DNA of 64,000 nucleotides from Capronia americana (lineage: Eukaryota > Ascomycota > Eurotiomycetes > Chaetothyriales > Herpotrichiellaceae), in the NCBI GenBank assembly GCA_016110215.1, contig JADWQD010000004.1:992001-1056000 (forward strand), written 5' to 3'. Made by a program: the position numbers and the translations under genes. This document shows, in pieces, positions 44,506-55,422 of this stretch. The notes under the pieces were generated by a model. The model worked only from the letters and a program-made list of their open reading frames with translations, searched no databases and had not been told where the DNA came from. Numbering within the stretch: the stretch's first letter is position 1; each line of letters opens with the position of its first letter.

Positions 44506-45662
44506 AGCCCATTCGGTTCATCTAACAACACGTCCTGACGTATCTCTTTCCGCGGAGTGATGCGGGCCTAAAGGAAGTGGCGATCCCTGTGAAAGTTTGG
44601 CAAGAGTTTCTGCAACTAGCTAGCCAACCTAGTAACAAGGAGGTACAGATCTGAAGAGAGAAGAGAAGAAGAAGAAGAAAAGAAAGAACCACACATTCTC
44701 CTCATGTCGTACGCTTTGCCGCTGTGGCGTGTGTCTCGTCGCAATAGTAAGCCTTCCGAAAGGGTTTTCCCGCGTGCCCAAAAAATGGACATTGCTTGTA
44801 AACTGTGGAGACCTGCTCTTGCAATGTAGTCGGAAGACTGTGAGTGGGCGGAGCGAATCCGTAAGTCGTGAAATCTCAAGTGTTCGACGTCGTGGATTCA
44901 GCCGCCCCCCCCTGTGGCTCGCCTTTCTGCGAATCCTGCACCGTCGTGTCGGGGTCGGGGGATTGCCGCTGGTATTGCATAGTTGCTCGTTTGGGGTATG
45001 TTTGAAGCCCAGCAGGGCGACCGATGATCTTGCCAGCCTGAGTTCTGCTGCGCAAGTAATGCTCTTCGATTTCGGCCTCTCTGTCTTTGGCGGCACCACC
45101 GGTGATACAGCAACGGCACATCCAGCTTAAGGGAAAGCCGTTGTCGCTCACGTAATGGGAGGCTGTGTAACTGTGTGTCTGCTTCATGGTGGGAGCAAGT
45201 TTTGAGGATTCGGAAATTCTACCTGGTGGAGGAGGATGGCGGGTGAGTTTAGAAGGATCGTCCGCGAGTCAGTCATTTCAACAACACGAGATGTTGTCGC
45301 ACAAAAAGACAAGATGGGGTTGGGGCGAACTGGGGCGCTACGAGGCGGATCCTGTGGCAGGTTACAGGTACCCAGAGAGGTGGCCTGAGACCCCCCATGC
45401 AAGTTACATAATCACCCTTAGCGGCTTAAATACCTAGTGCAATTAATGGGGGAATCTACTCGGTACAGGCTGAAACGTGATTAGTGGGATTTACCTGTAT
45501 AATGTACAGGATGACAGTCCTGCCACTGATTGGTTAGATCTCTGACACTAGGTCTGAGATTCCCTTTTTCTTGATCCTTCAACAGGATCTATCCGTCTAC
45601 ACAACGAGTAACTCAGTTAAGGAGTTGAGGTCAGTGATCAGTCAAGTTATAAATCTACCTGA
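44506..45662. other. Gene-poor interval
   Basis: Between the FAD pseudogene and the HET remnant. Open frames here are short and overlapping. Nothing recognised. Confidence 0.45.
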
Positions 45663-46098
45663 TCAGGACTCTCTATGCTGTTTTGTCATTGTTGTGCGAT
45701 AGCCGTTACCCCCAACACCATGCCCACCGCCGTACGAGTTGATGCCTCTGGCTAAGAGCCTCGCCCAAGTCCAATAGACATAGCACTTGACGGCATTGCG
45801 GTAATAGCGAAACATCGAGTTGATGGCTTCTAGGCATTGCGTATTGTTCGCTTTATTTATGCAGCATATATCCACCCAGAAGTAATCGACATTGTCCTTC
45901 TTCGCTTGCTCGCCGCAAAATCGGATCTTCGCATAGCCAGCCTTACTCGTGAACGATTTGTGTTCAAGGTCGTCGAAACCGGCCTCGTCCTTATCGTCCC
46001 CCTTGTATATGCGAGAGGACCGCGTAGGCGGGAATGCCGTCGTGAAGATCCTCAGTCAGGCTGAGTTCGCCCTGATCGTCGAATTTCGAAAGGTGCAT
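45663..46098 (-). pseudogene. HET (heterokaryon incompatibility) domain remnant
   Basis: Reading from the ATG at 46098: MHLSKFDDQGELSLTEDL, then GIPAYAVLSH, the standard HET start. In the next frame come GDDKDEAGFDDLEHKSF, GYAKIRFCGEQAKKDNVDYF, then WVDICCINKANNTQCLEAIN and SMFRYYRNAVKCYVY, the second and third HET blocks. A one-base shift at a C run (about 45998-46003) separates the two frames. After the third block the frame soon loses similarity and stops at 45663. HET proteins mediate nonself recognition between hyphae. This copy is frameshifted and truncated. Confidence 0.75.
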
Positions 46099-46211
46099 CG
46101 TGTTGGCTGGGTACGGACGGCACGTTGTGAGCATATGTGCGATCTGGTGAGCAGACCCTACTTCTCATGGCCCATAAAGCTTGATTGCCCGGTGTGACCC
46201 GCCAGGGGATC

Positions 46212-46807
46212 CTACTCTAGTAAACTGAGCGGGTGAAGAGAGGCGGTCGTGGTGGTTGCAATGGCAGCGAGGTGACATAAATCAACCTCTTGTTCATCGA
46301 AGTCAGGTTTCACCGTGAATATGGCGCGAACCGTAGGGTTCGTTGGATATGCGGCATATTGGGAGGCGTTCTGGTCTCTGAAGTATGTCCCTCTGTCTGG
46401 CTTGGGGCTCGAGCATGGAGGTGCCCATCTTGGAGGGCTTCCTGGGAGCAATCAGACGAAGTCATTCGTGCGGAGGTTCACATACCTGAAACTAGGATTG
46501 TCGGCTTGTCTCTTGCCAACCAGTTGAACGAGGCTACGTAGGAGGGATCAATAATCTTGAGGATGTCGTCCTCCTCGGCGGCCTTGAGAGCAGAGGCGAG
46601 GATGGTCAGCAAATACTTCTGGGATGGGAGTAATTGGAGGGAGTTCTGGAAGAGGGCGTTTGTCCCAGTTTTGGGAAGAAGAAATAAGTCGCTGCCATCT
46701 TTGAATTGGAGCGGCGAGTTCGAAAAATCTACCTCGAGCCGGAGAGCACACCCTCTGCTGCGCCTGGAGATGACGACGAGGCAATGGAAGTCCTCTTGAT
46801 TCATCAT
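46212..46807 (-). CDS. Truncated protein of the fungal family often labelled geranylgeranyl pyrophosphate synthetase-like
   Basis: Exons (minus) 46486-46807 and 46212-46441 join across a 44-bp intron to give 183 residues. The core reads IIDPSYVASFNWLARDKPTI, LVSGSPPRWAPP, then RGTYFRDQNASQYAAYPTNP and FDEQEVDL. The pattern (S-N/S-W, PTIxVxGxPPxW, DQNAxxxPxxP, PxFD) recurs in fungal proteins whose database label is geranylgeranyl pyrophosphate synthetase although they lack prenyl-synthase DDxxD motifs. Those proteins run on for 150 or more residues; this one ends soon after the FD motif. The upstream part (RRSRGCALRLEVDFSNSPL) is unfamiliar. It may be a pseudogene. Function unknown. Confidence 0.5.
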
Positions 46808-47644
46808 AGTAGTGAATAGAGGAGCGTTAACTATGATCAATGGTAGATCTGGTACACATTGAACGCCATGCTTTGTAGCGATCTAATTCCGTCACCTAAC
46901 GTTGGCTCGCCATGAACGAATCCCAGTCTGAACGGTGCGTGCCGCATACGTTGCAGTAATAGTCCTCTCTTGCTAGAAGTTTTGCTTCCCATGTACTGTT
47001 GCAGCTAGGGTGTTCATATTTCGCATGCGGAGTCAACTACTTCGCCATGAAATGCACGAGATTAGCCGTAAAGCCGCTCGATCCCCCGAGAATGCGCAGA
47101 AAAGGTGAGCAGAAGTGAGCAGAAGGGAGAAGAGGGTAAGGGAAGGGTGAGTCGTGTGTGACGGGGTTTTTAAAAGCGGCACGGTCGGGGTGAGCTGCAT
47201 GCGAACAGCCTGCAGTTTTCCGTCCTTTATTCCCGCCAAGACTAGACCCAGCGATTATACAGACGCATTGTGAAGAATGCTCGATCAGGCTGCAGGTGTA
47301 TGTCCAGACAGCGCATGTGGCGGTGCAAGGCAGCGTAGCGGCTGCGCAGAGAGCAGGCACGGGGATGGGGGCTGAAAGGTGTGGCACGCGGGACATGATC
47401 AGTAAAATAACAGCAAAGTGCAGGAACTGCCTTTAAATGACCAACCATGCAGCTGCAATTTGACGCGGTCGCCAAATTGGATGGTTGTCCAATCGATGAC
47501 AATACCGCAGCGGCACGGATAGTTACGTTCGTACCAAGTGATCTCGGGTTGTCTTCGGATCTTGCCAGATGTCCTAAACGTTACATCCTCCGAGTCGATG
47601 TAAGGATCGAAATACTGTACAAAGTCATCGACCTAGTATGAATC
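46808..47644. other. Intergenic region
   Basis: No supported gene; overlapping minus-strand frames at 47033-47502 have no domain. Confidence 0.4.
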
Positions 47645-48429
47645 TCACTCAGAATCCACACTCACTACCTCAGGGTAGTCGACGATGTGCCAGGAAATAT
47701 TAGGGTAAGCCGTAGGGTTTGGTACCCGGCACGTTCCTTGGTACGCGAACCTCCACAGCAACTCGAGCGCAATTTCTCTATCTTCCATCAATTCCTCGAG
47801 CTCGGCTTTCAAGAACTCCAGTCTCGGCTGAGAGGGTCTGTCGTACGGAACTGGATTCTTCGAAAGTGAATAGTGCAGGTAATCCATGGCAAATTCGCGA
47901 AGCATACATCCTTCCAGAGTCTCCTTCCACACCATGTGGACCCAGGCTGGCGATGCGAGCAGGAAGCCACCCTCGGAATCCCGGAAAATTTGAAGGATCC
48001 GGTCCATAATGGCATTTTGCAGGTCGGGAATCGAGTACTTATCTGCCGCGAAGTAACCTCTGGCCAACTGCCAGATCGAATGGTCGGATGAGACCGTACT
48101 GGCGTACATCCATTCGACGAGAAGGGCCATGGCCTCGGGATTGTCCTCGGGGAGGTTGATTTCTTTCCCACCCTGCTCCTTCATCCCCGAACTGAGGCAC
48201 TTTTCGAACCACACAAAGCGTGACAGGATGCTTTCGTGCACGAGAAACTTGACCTTATCCTCACCAACAATCACGGGTATGATGGGGCATCCTACCGCGA
48301 AGCTAGGCCATTACTGTTAGTAGAAGTCCTTTGACCAAGGTTGCGTGGAGACAATGCTTACCATATTCTCTTATTGCTGTCAGTAGGTGCATCGTCGGGA
48401 ATGCCACTATTGGGACGTTTGCGAGTCAT
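47645..48429 (-). CDS. BTB/POZ domain protein, copy A
   Basis: Exons (minus) 48362-48429 and 47645-48302 give 241 residues. The short first exon (MTRKRPNSGIPDDAPTDSNK) is a polar leader; the BTB fold starts in exon 2: VIVGEDKVKFLVHESILSRF, FEKCLSSGMKEQ, INLPEDNPEAMALLVEWMYA, YFAADKYSIPDLQNAIMDRI. The domain ends near residue 140, and the C-terminal half carries no second domain, so it is unlike BTB-kelch or BTB-zinc-finger proteins. BTB domains dimerise and can recruit cullin 3. Fungal short BTB proteins are numerous and mostly uncharacterised. The intron is phase 2 just before the fold, as in the two other copies. Confidence 0.88.
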
Positions 48430-49448
48430 CGTAGGTTAAGTTGGGGAGGGTGCGATAGTTCGGTCACAGATAGAATATACTGGTATATGAATGGGTGACA
48501 AGGTTTTTAGGGCCATGGCCAGGGATTTATCGAAGGAGGCCAGAGAGTCGAACGACGAGCCAAGGGATAAAATTAGCGTTTCTTTGTGTATCGTGGTGCT
48601 TGGATTCTGGCACAGCGTAGCTTGTCTTTGTGGCCGACCTAATCTTGGTGTCAGTCACATTGTCTCTTTGTCACCTTCTCCCCAATTGAGTTCATTGTTC
48701 TGTTGACAATGTACCTTGTTATGCAACAAGTCGGGCATTCCAACCAGACAGATTGTCATACACTGCTAATGGAATGGCGAACCGTGAGGATGCCAGCATG
48801 GGTCGCATGACATCTTCCAGTCCTTCGGTTTGCATTCGGATGCATCAGGTAATGCTCGGTCCCGGGCTGCCCCGTTCAAGCTCCAGATTTCGCTGATGCT
48901 CTCAAGTGGCCGTTTCACACTCGTCCGAGCGACGCTTCTTTGGGTCACCTCGTCCGCTCCGCATTCAGAGGGACGTATATTCCACATTTTTTGAGGTGAC
49001 CGACTGAACCGGGTAAGGTTGGATAGGGGTCGGCTTAAGCCGGTGCGTAAGTGAGAAGGGCATGTGAAGTGCGGCCGCCAGGGGCAGCCAGGCGTAGGAG
49101 AGAGAACAGCTGATCTGTGAGATGTGGAAAAGTCAAACAAAGCAGCGAAACGGTGAGGCGTGAAAAGTCAATAAATTGTGAGGCGTGGAAGAGGGTAAAG
49201 TAAATGTGATTGTGCCACTGAGGTGTAGGATGTCACTGCCTCCCTCCACAAGCACTCGAATCATGTCCACACACCTGTATGAGAGGTGATCACTGAGAAT
49301 CTTGTGCGGTCGAGCTGACATGTCTGGACTATGGTGCAACACGTATCCTATCATGGCTAACCCAGCTAGCTGCTCCACACTGTGTCGAGTAATTCCCGAG
49401 ATATCGACCCTCCTGGAAGTCGAGGTCCTCCTCAGCTCGCACGATTGC
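48430..49448. other. Intergenic region
   Basis: About 1 kb between BTB copy A and the RBR ligase gene. No supported gene. A short repeated phrase GTGAGGCGTG occurs near 49150-49185. Confidence 0.45.
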
Positions 49449-50538
49449 TTAATCCTCATCCTCATACTCATCGTAATCATCGTATTCACCGATATCCTCG
49501 TCGTCGAATTCCGCTCTCCAGTGACGGCAAGAACTATCGTGGCCGTTGTTACCGGTGTCCAAAATGACTTGATAATCTGCACCGCAGATGTAGCAAAACT
49601 CCATATCGCATTGCGCTGTGTGGTTCAGTCAGTAGACGAACTTGATGAAAGGATGGCGCGCTCATACCGCAATGCATGTGATCACACCCTCCATTCTTTT
49701 GGAATGGGGCTTTGCAACCAGGACAAGTTTTCGTACGTGTTTGTTTGTACCGATTCGAAGCATCCTCCTCCCCGACCCGCCTTGCTTCAGCCTCTGCTTC
49801 TTCGGCGAGCGTCTTGTCCTCTCTAGCTTGCTCTTCGGCCCTTTCAACAAGCGCAGCCTGGTATTCTTCACAAGAAATACCACTATGCCATTCGGTACGG
49901 CAACTGATGCAGATCTGTTTGTGGCAGCCTCCGCATTCCACAAAGCTCAGTCTGTCGTCCTCCGAAATGGCAGCGCCGCAGCCCAGGACCGGACATAGGA
50001 AGCCTCCAAACAGGGTAGCGAGATACAGCATCCGTGAATGGTCAAATTCTTCAGGAGAAAGATAACCCTCCATGTCTTCCAGCGATAGCATACCGTCACA
50101 CGCTTCCTCGGGACATGGAATGGCGTTCGGCGTAAAAGTCCTCAACTGAGAAGAAAGCCACTGGTTTACGCATACTGCGCAATAATCGATGACATGTCCG
50201 CAATGAGTTTCAAGTCTCTCGCTCAGGGAGAATTCCTTGTCGCACACCAGACATTGAGTTATTAGAGCAGCCTTGCCTCTCCTGAAATCATTAACTGCAT
50301 TACAGAGGGCCGCCGTAGAAGAATGAGAACCTGTGGGAGCATGGACACTTTGGCATATCCTGTTAAGTTCCCAGTCCCTCCAATCCGTGGGCCTCAGCTC
50401 TTTCCCGTCAAGAAAACCATCTAAGACGTCGCACATCTGTTGCCGGTTCGCTCGCTTTCGAAGTTTCAGGTCAAACCGCGCGCATAGTGTGGAAAGTTGA
50501 TCGCGTGACCAGAGGTGGGCATTGGGAAAGAGGAGCAT
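49449..50538 (-). CDS. RBR-type E3 ubiquitin ligase (RING1-IBR-RING2)
   Basis: Exons (minus) 49668-50538 and 49449-49615 give 345 residues. RING1 begins CLVCDKEFSLSERLETHCGH and continues DYCAVCVNQWL; the IBR reads VECGGCHKQICISCRTEWH; RING2 reads TCPGCKAPFQKNGGCDHMHC and, after the intron, AQCDMEFCYICGADY. The catalytic Cys should be the one before DHM. RBR ligases take ubiquitin from an E2 onto this Cys before transfer. The C-terminus is a run of Asp/Glu/Tyr (about 25 residues). An Ala/Glu-rich helix (AERAEEQAREDK region) separates IBR and RING2. The intron is needed to complete RING2. Substrate unknown. Confidence 0.9.
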
Positions 50539-51147
50539 GGTGTCTCGGGGTCCTTGGAGACGTCTAGGTGTCGCCGTGGCATAAAAGCTGATTTGAGGAG
50601 TTGCTGATCGACAAGAGATCAGCGAAGCGACCCATTCGTAGAGGAAGTCCGTGCGAATGCTTTGACGGCGAGCGAGATTGCTTCACGATATCGGGTCTTT
50701 GCCTGGGCCGTCGCTGTTGGTGGAAGAGAGATATGAGTGTTGAGTAAGTGAGAGATATAAGTGTTGAGTAAGGAGAGATATGAGTGTTGGGTAGGTGAGA
50801 GATCTCTCAGGCCAGCAAGACGAACTGAAGGTCAGTCTGAGATCCGAGTCAAGTCGTGTCCGATGACCCCAGAAATGCAACTCTGGACCTGAGGAAGGGG
50901 GGTTCCACATCACTGAGTTCTGTACTGAAGGTCCGGAATTGTGCCATCGAGGTCAAATGAGACTCGATTCAATGACAGTGATGTGGCAAGCATTCCTCAG
51001 TCGTATCCTCTTTCTGCTGAGATCTCATCACCTTCCAAGCCCTGCCGTCGACGCAGTATTCAAATTCAGTCGCCAACAGAGTAGACCGTTCTCCAATCCA
51101 AGCCCGAGTCCATGGACGTAACGGGAGACTAGACTTTGAGGTCAACA
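50539..51147. other. Intergenic region with a 24-bp tandem repeat
   Basis: This is the RBR gene promoter side and contains the repeat at 50727-50797. No gene seen. Confidence 0.5.
50727..50797. repeat. 24-bp tandem repeat, three copies
   Basis: Copies at 50727-50750, 50751-50773 and 50774-50797, each starting AGAGATAT(G/A)AGTGTTG, about 190 bases upstream of the RBR start codon. Confidence 0.9.
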
Positions 51148-51958
51148 TCAATGCTCCTCCAAGTCTTCGACATGATATTTGTGAGCCTTCGCATATGGCG
51201 TTCCATCATGCTCATGTGTCGGAGTACTGGATTCGGAACAGTCGAGGGCCTTGCAATAAAGCTCATACCCCAATGCACCATTCTCCACCATGAGCGTTTT
51301 CAGCTGAGAAGCCTTGTCATTGTTCAAACCGTCTTCGCCATTATCGCAGTTTCCCAAACGTTCATGTCGCATGTATTGATCCCCACTCTTTATGTCGCGG
51401 TGCAAAGCGTCAACCATGAATTCACGTAGCTTGCTGCCTTCAGCTGTATTCTTCCAAACCCAGCTGAAGTCTTCTAGGTTCACCCTAATGTCCAGACAAA
51501 GCCGTTCGCTCATCTTGTCCATCAACATGTTCTGAAGACGCGGCATGAGTAGCCTATCAGCAGTTACGTAGGCCGACATGAGCGTTCGTGTTTCAACTTC
51601 GAGAGGGGCTTGGCTGTTGTAGAGTAAATCTACAATGATGCTGAAGGACTTCGAATCGTCTTTGTGAAGAATGACAGTCTCGGATCTCTGCTCGTTCAGT
51701 CCAGACCCCAGGCACTTTCTGAAGAAGCCGGATTTAGAGACCAGAAGGCTTTTGTGCAACTGATATTTCCTCGCTTCGGGACTACTAAAGGGACCGACAA
51801 CGACGGTGATGATATCAGACAGGGCGAAACTGTGAGATTGCGTCAGCCGATAAAGCACTCTGGGCCTTGTCATTGTCACGAAATGCGACTCACGACTCGC
51901 TTCCATCGTCAATTCTCTGTCTCTTGTTGGGATGTGCCGTGACAGCGATGTCGTCCAT
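51148..51958 (-). CDS. BTB/POZ domain protein, copy B
   Basis: Exons (minus) 51894-51958 and 51148-51829 give 248 residues. The leader is MDDIAVTAHPNKRQRIDDG, with a small basic KRQR patch. The BTB fold: FALSDIITVVVGPFSSPEAR, YQLHKSLLVSKSGFFRKCLG, VILHKDDSKSFSIIVDLLYN, YVTADRLLMPRLQNMLMDKM. No second domain. The C-terminal part ends in a His/Glu-rich tail. Same architecture and intron phase as copies A and C, but low identity, so the duplications are old. Confidence 0.85.
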
Positions 51959-52558
51959 GTCGTCGCGGTTGACTTGAGTTGAGATGAGGAAGAAGACGGA
52001 TGATGACGGGGATGGTATAAGTGTCGTTGATTTCGAGAGGAAAAAGACTACCGCGACTTTGTGAAAGAGACGAGGGAAAAAAGATCAAGGGTGAAGAAAC
52101 AAGGTGGCTCACTTCACGCGCGTTGCAGCCTGTCACTGCCGGACCGGATCGTGTTGGCGTCTGCTTTAAGTGACATCTGCCTCGACTGACATTGTTACCA
52201 GCCCTAACCGACATTGTCATCGGCCTAGAATGAGATTGTCATCAGCCTCGGGTTCGAGGCGCACTCATGCGGCGAGGAAGGGAGGTGTCATAAGCTTGTA
52301 CGGAAGGAAAGAGTCACAAGTGAATGGTCTTAGACAGCTGCATTTGCGTGAAACCACCTCCAGCGGATGGATGCGTGGCTTGCTTCTGTTGTTATTCCCA
52401 GTTCATCACACCAAGCTCCGGTTGCTGCCATCTGACTCAATTCTGCAGTCGCCGGAATTTGCCTCAACCATAAAGCCACGTGGAGACTGCCAACACAAGC
52501 AATGGCACTTCAGGTCAGTTCCGCAAATGATGTTGTTGAGGTCTGATGATCCAGAGTG
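51959..52558. other. Intergenic region with a 22-bp tandem repeat
   Basis: Between BTB copies B and C. Holds the repeat at 52188-52253. No gene seen. Confidence 0.5.
52188..52253. repeat. 22-bp tandem repeat, three copies
   Basis: Imperfect copies at 52188-52209, 52210-52231 and 52232-52253, sharing GA(C/G)ATTGT(T/C)A and a CC-rich end, with a partial copy just upstream (about 52172-52187). Confidence 0.8.
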
Positions 52559-53358
52559 TCATTTGCACTTCTTCCCGTCCTCGTGGACGTGGTAGTGGCA
52601 ACCAGTCAATTTTCGAGGGTCCACAGGGCCTCCTGTAGCTTTGTTGAGGCTGTAATCGACAGTCTTCCAAAACAAGGCCGTCGCCAGGCCAGGATTTTGC
52701 TGGATCAACGTTTTCAGTTCCATAGCAAATTTGGCGTCTGTGTCGGCCGTGCCCAGCTTGAACTTATTCGGGGATGTCATGATCTGAAAATGCAACTGGT
52801 CCACAACCAGATTGCGAATCGGGCAGACTTCTGGTAGTATGTGCCATGCGCAGTTTGCACTGTATGGGCGGATACCATCTCCACACTTGAGTCTGATTGT
52901 GTCAGTGGTCGCATTCTGGAGATCTGGCATGCATAGTTTGTCGGCGAGAACGTAGGCTTTGATGATTGTCAATACAGGTTTGCTGAGCCAAATCCGGTTC
53001 GCGTACACCCATTCGACCACAATCTCGAAGGCACTTGGTTCGTCTTCGGGGAGGTTGACCACATTATCGTTCGCCTCCTTCATACCAACACCAAAGCACT
53101 TCTCGAAGAATGGACTCTTTGCGACGAAGAGCCCTTTGTGAACGCCAAATTCCACCTTCTGTTTGCCCACGAAGACCGAGATGATATCGGACCGTGCAAA
53201 CGACGTGACGCTGAGAAGTCAGATTACAAGCCAATAAAGGTAATGCTAAGCGTCTGAACCTACTGGGGAGCTGTGGCTTTGGCTTCCTCGTCGACTTTCC
53301 CAGGGCTTTTGTCTGTCGCTGTCCCTGCGCCGGCTGGTTGGATAGTCTCGTCCGACAT
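52559..53358 (-). CDS. BTB/POZ domain protein, copy C
   Basis: Exons (minus) 53264-53358 and 52559-53210 give 248 residues. The leader is MSDETIQPAGAGTATDKSPG. The BTB fold: ARSDIISVFVGKQKVEFGVH, LFVAKSPFFEKCFGVGMKEA, VNLPEDEPSAFEIVVEWVYA, YVLADKLCMPDLQNATTDTI. It is closest to copy A by eye (GMKE, NLPEDxPxA, VEWVYA/VEWMYA, DKxxxPDLQNA). The C-terminus HYHVHEDGKKCK is His/Lys-rich. Function unknown; a substrate-adaptor role with cullin 3 is possible. Confidence 0.88.
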
Positions 53359-54105
53359 TTTGTGTTGTTTTCGTAAGAGAAGTATCGATGGTGGAAAGAC
53401 CAGGAAACGCCCTCGAAAACCGAGGGTTGAGAACGATATGAAATCTCACTGATCGAAGAAGGAAGGAATTGCGCAGAAAAGACAGTCAATCTGTGTGCTA
53501 CGAGGATCCGGCAGTCCACTCTGCTGGTCACCGCCCTGAGTCATTCACTGCAGAGCAGAAAGTGATGTTACTCCGCGAAAGTCAGCCTTGACAGAGAGAA
53601 CGAAGGACGTATGTGGACTTGAACAGGTGCAAGATGATCACAGAGAGACAAGGCCAATTGATACTTGTAGCGCACCTTCAGCTTACGACCTCATTCCCTT
53701 AGCTATATCAGCAGAGACGTCTTTTCTCCTAAAAGCTAGGGCAGCCCGGCAGGCAATGAATATGTTTGCGCCTCTGTTGCACATAGCAGGTATTAGCCAG
53801 CCCATGTGCTTTTGGTGGTTGCCAAGCACATCTTCCTGACTCGAGGGTAAGGGCGGCCACGACCTTGCGGTGATCCGTGAATATGTCATTCCAGCAAAAG
53901 GTTGTATTGCCACTTCAATTCGCATGGGCTGTTTTCTCTTCGCTCGCAGATAATCCCCAGTGGGGCACCTCCTGAGAAACTCTCTTTAGGCCGGTTTGGT
54001 GGTCCTTGTACCTTCATTGTTACCCCATGCTGATGTCTGATTCCCGTGGTGCGATCTAAGCGATGCTGATGAGATGTGTCCCTTCCGCGTTCCGGGCGGA
54101 CGGCA
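53359..54105. other. Intergenic region
   Basis: Promoter side of BTB copy C and 3' flank of ERV25. No gene seen. Confidence 0.5.
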
Positions 54106-54861
54106 CTAGATGAGATGCTTCGACCTGCAAAATTGCCGCATTAGCATCCTCCTAACCAACGCGAAACAGTAAAGGAGGAGATAAATACCTGAAGTAAGCC
54201 CTCAAATAAACGACTTGCCAGGCACCCAACCCAACCAGCATGCCCATCGTCCCAAAGGCAAACCACTTGACCCGCTCATTCGTGCTCTCATTGGTATCCC
54301 GCAGTTTCTGCTCCCGTATCCTCAGATACTCCAGTTCCTGCACGATCTCGTTGACAGTCTCTTCTATCCTGCGCAGGTCGGCTTCGACGGGCTTGAGTTT
54401 TTCGTTCGCTTGGATTGCGGACCAGTCCCGTGCGTCGGCGCCGATGTCAATGTCCAATTCAATCTGCCGGGTGGGGTTGGGGATGTGTGCTGTAGGAATT
54501 GGTTAGTTATGTGCGACCATAGGGTAGAAAGGGCCACAATACATCTTCCAGTCAATGTGTTCTCAAAGCAGACGTCGAAGGCGGTATCCGCCAGACTCGT
54601 GAACGCCATTCTCTTCTCGCCGGCGACATCCTTCGGTCGTCCGTAGTCGTTGCCAACTGCATCTTTGATGTGCATATTAACCATCATCCCGTCCCCCCTG
54701 TTCCCCGACACAATGGCCGTGACAACGACCAACGTATCCTGAGTAACGAAATTCCGAATGCATCTCTCATTCTTCGCGCTGTGGCCTGGTTGGGCGACCA
54801 GTTCGAATTTCAGTGCAGAGGAGAGAAGGGGAAGAAGGGCTAGCGCCCCAAGGAGTTTCAT
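54106..54861 (-). CDS. ERV25: p24 family COPII cargo receptor (ERV25-like)
   Basis: Exons (minus) 54543-54861, 54189-54489 and 54106-54124 give 212 residues. Signal peptide MKLLGALALLPLLSSA; GOLD domain with ALKFELVAQPGHSAKNERC, VVVTAIVSGNRGDG and DTAFDVCFENTLTG (the two cysteines form the usual disulfide); a coiled coil (LKPVEADLRRIEETVNEIV); REQKLRDTNESTNERVKWFA leading into one membrane helix (GTMGMLVGLGAWQVVYL); and the cytosolic tail RAYFRSKHLI. The tail depends on the last 19-base exon (GCTAAT branch point). The protein cycles between ER and Golgi in a p24 heterocomplex. Confidence 0.94.
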
Positions 54862-55422
54862 TGCGCTGCGGAGAATGAATGAGTTGGGGGAAGGAAGGGA
54901 CGAAAGAGCCGGTCAACAGCTCATCCACGAAAGGGTGTGGTAACAGGGACGTGGAATGAGGCGGACGAGATGGAGGATGTCGAAGTCGCGCCGCGGATTG
55001 AAGCCAGAAATGTTCGTGTTCTTTGGTCAGGAGTGGCAGAACGTGTGGACGGTTGAATATCACGTGGGCGGTGAGGTTGCAGCCCCTTTTCTGAAGCCCC
55101 TGAGATCGGGGGGTGTGACACGCAACCAGCCAAGCTAAAACAAGTTCTCTCGTGGAGATCAGAAGCTAGTACGTGGTAGCTACCGAGTATCACTGAAAGA
55201 GATATCCAGGGCTTCCACCTAGCTAAGTCGTCGCTAATCTACGGCACAAAAGCTCCAGAGCGCAGGATAGCTACTAATTGGTCTTTGAACTGAGGTCGCC
55301 GCCCAGCATCATGATGTTTTTCCATATCTCCCAGCACCGACGTTGCAGGATATCAGTCAATGCTCACATTTCAGCACATGAAAAAGGAACGACTCGAAAC
55401 ATCCCATCTCTCCCGCGTCTCG
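54862..55422. other. Intergenic region (ERV25 promoter)
   Basis: No gene or strong motif recognised. Confidence 0.45.

Noticed and set aside
48766..49140. 124-codon minus-strand frame between BTB A and the RBR gene
   Set aside because: Composition unlike neighbouring genes and no domain; probably chance.
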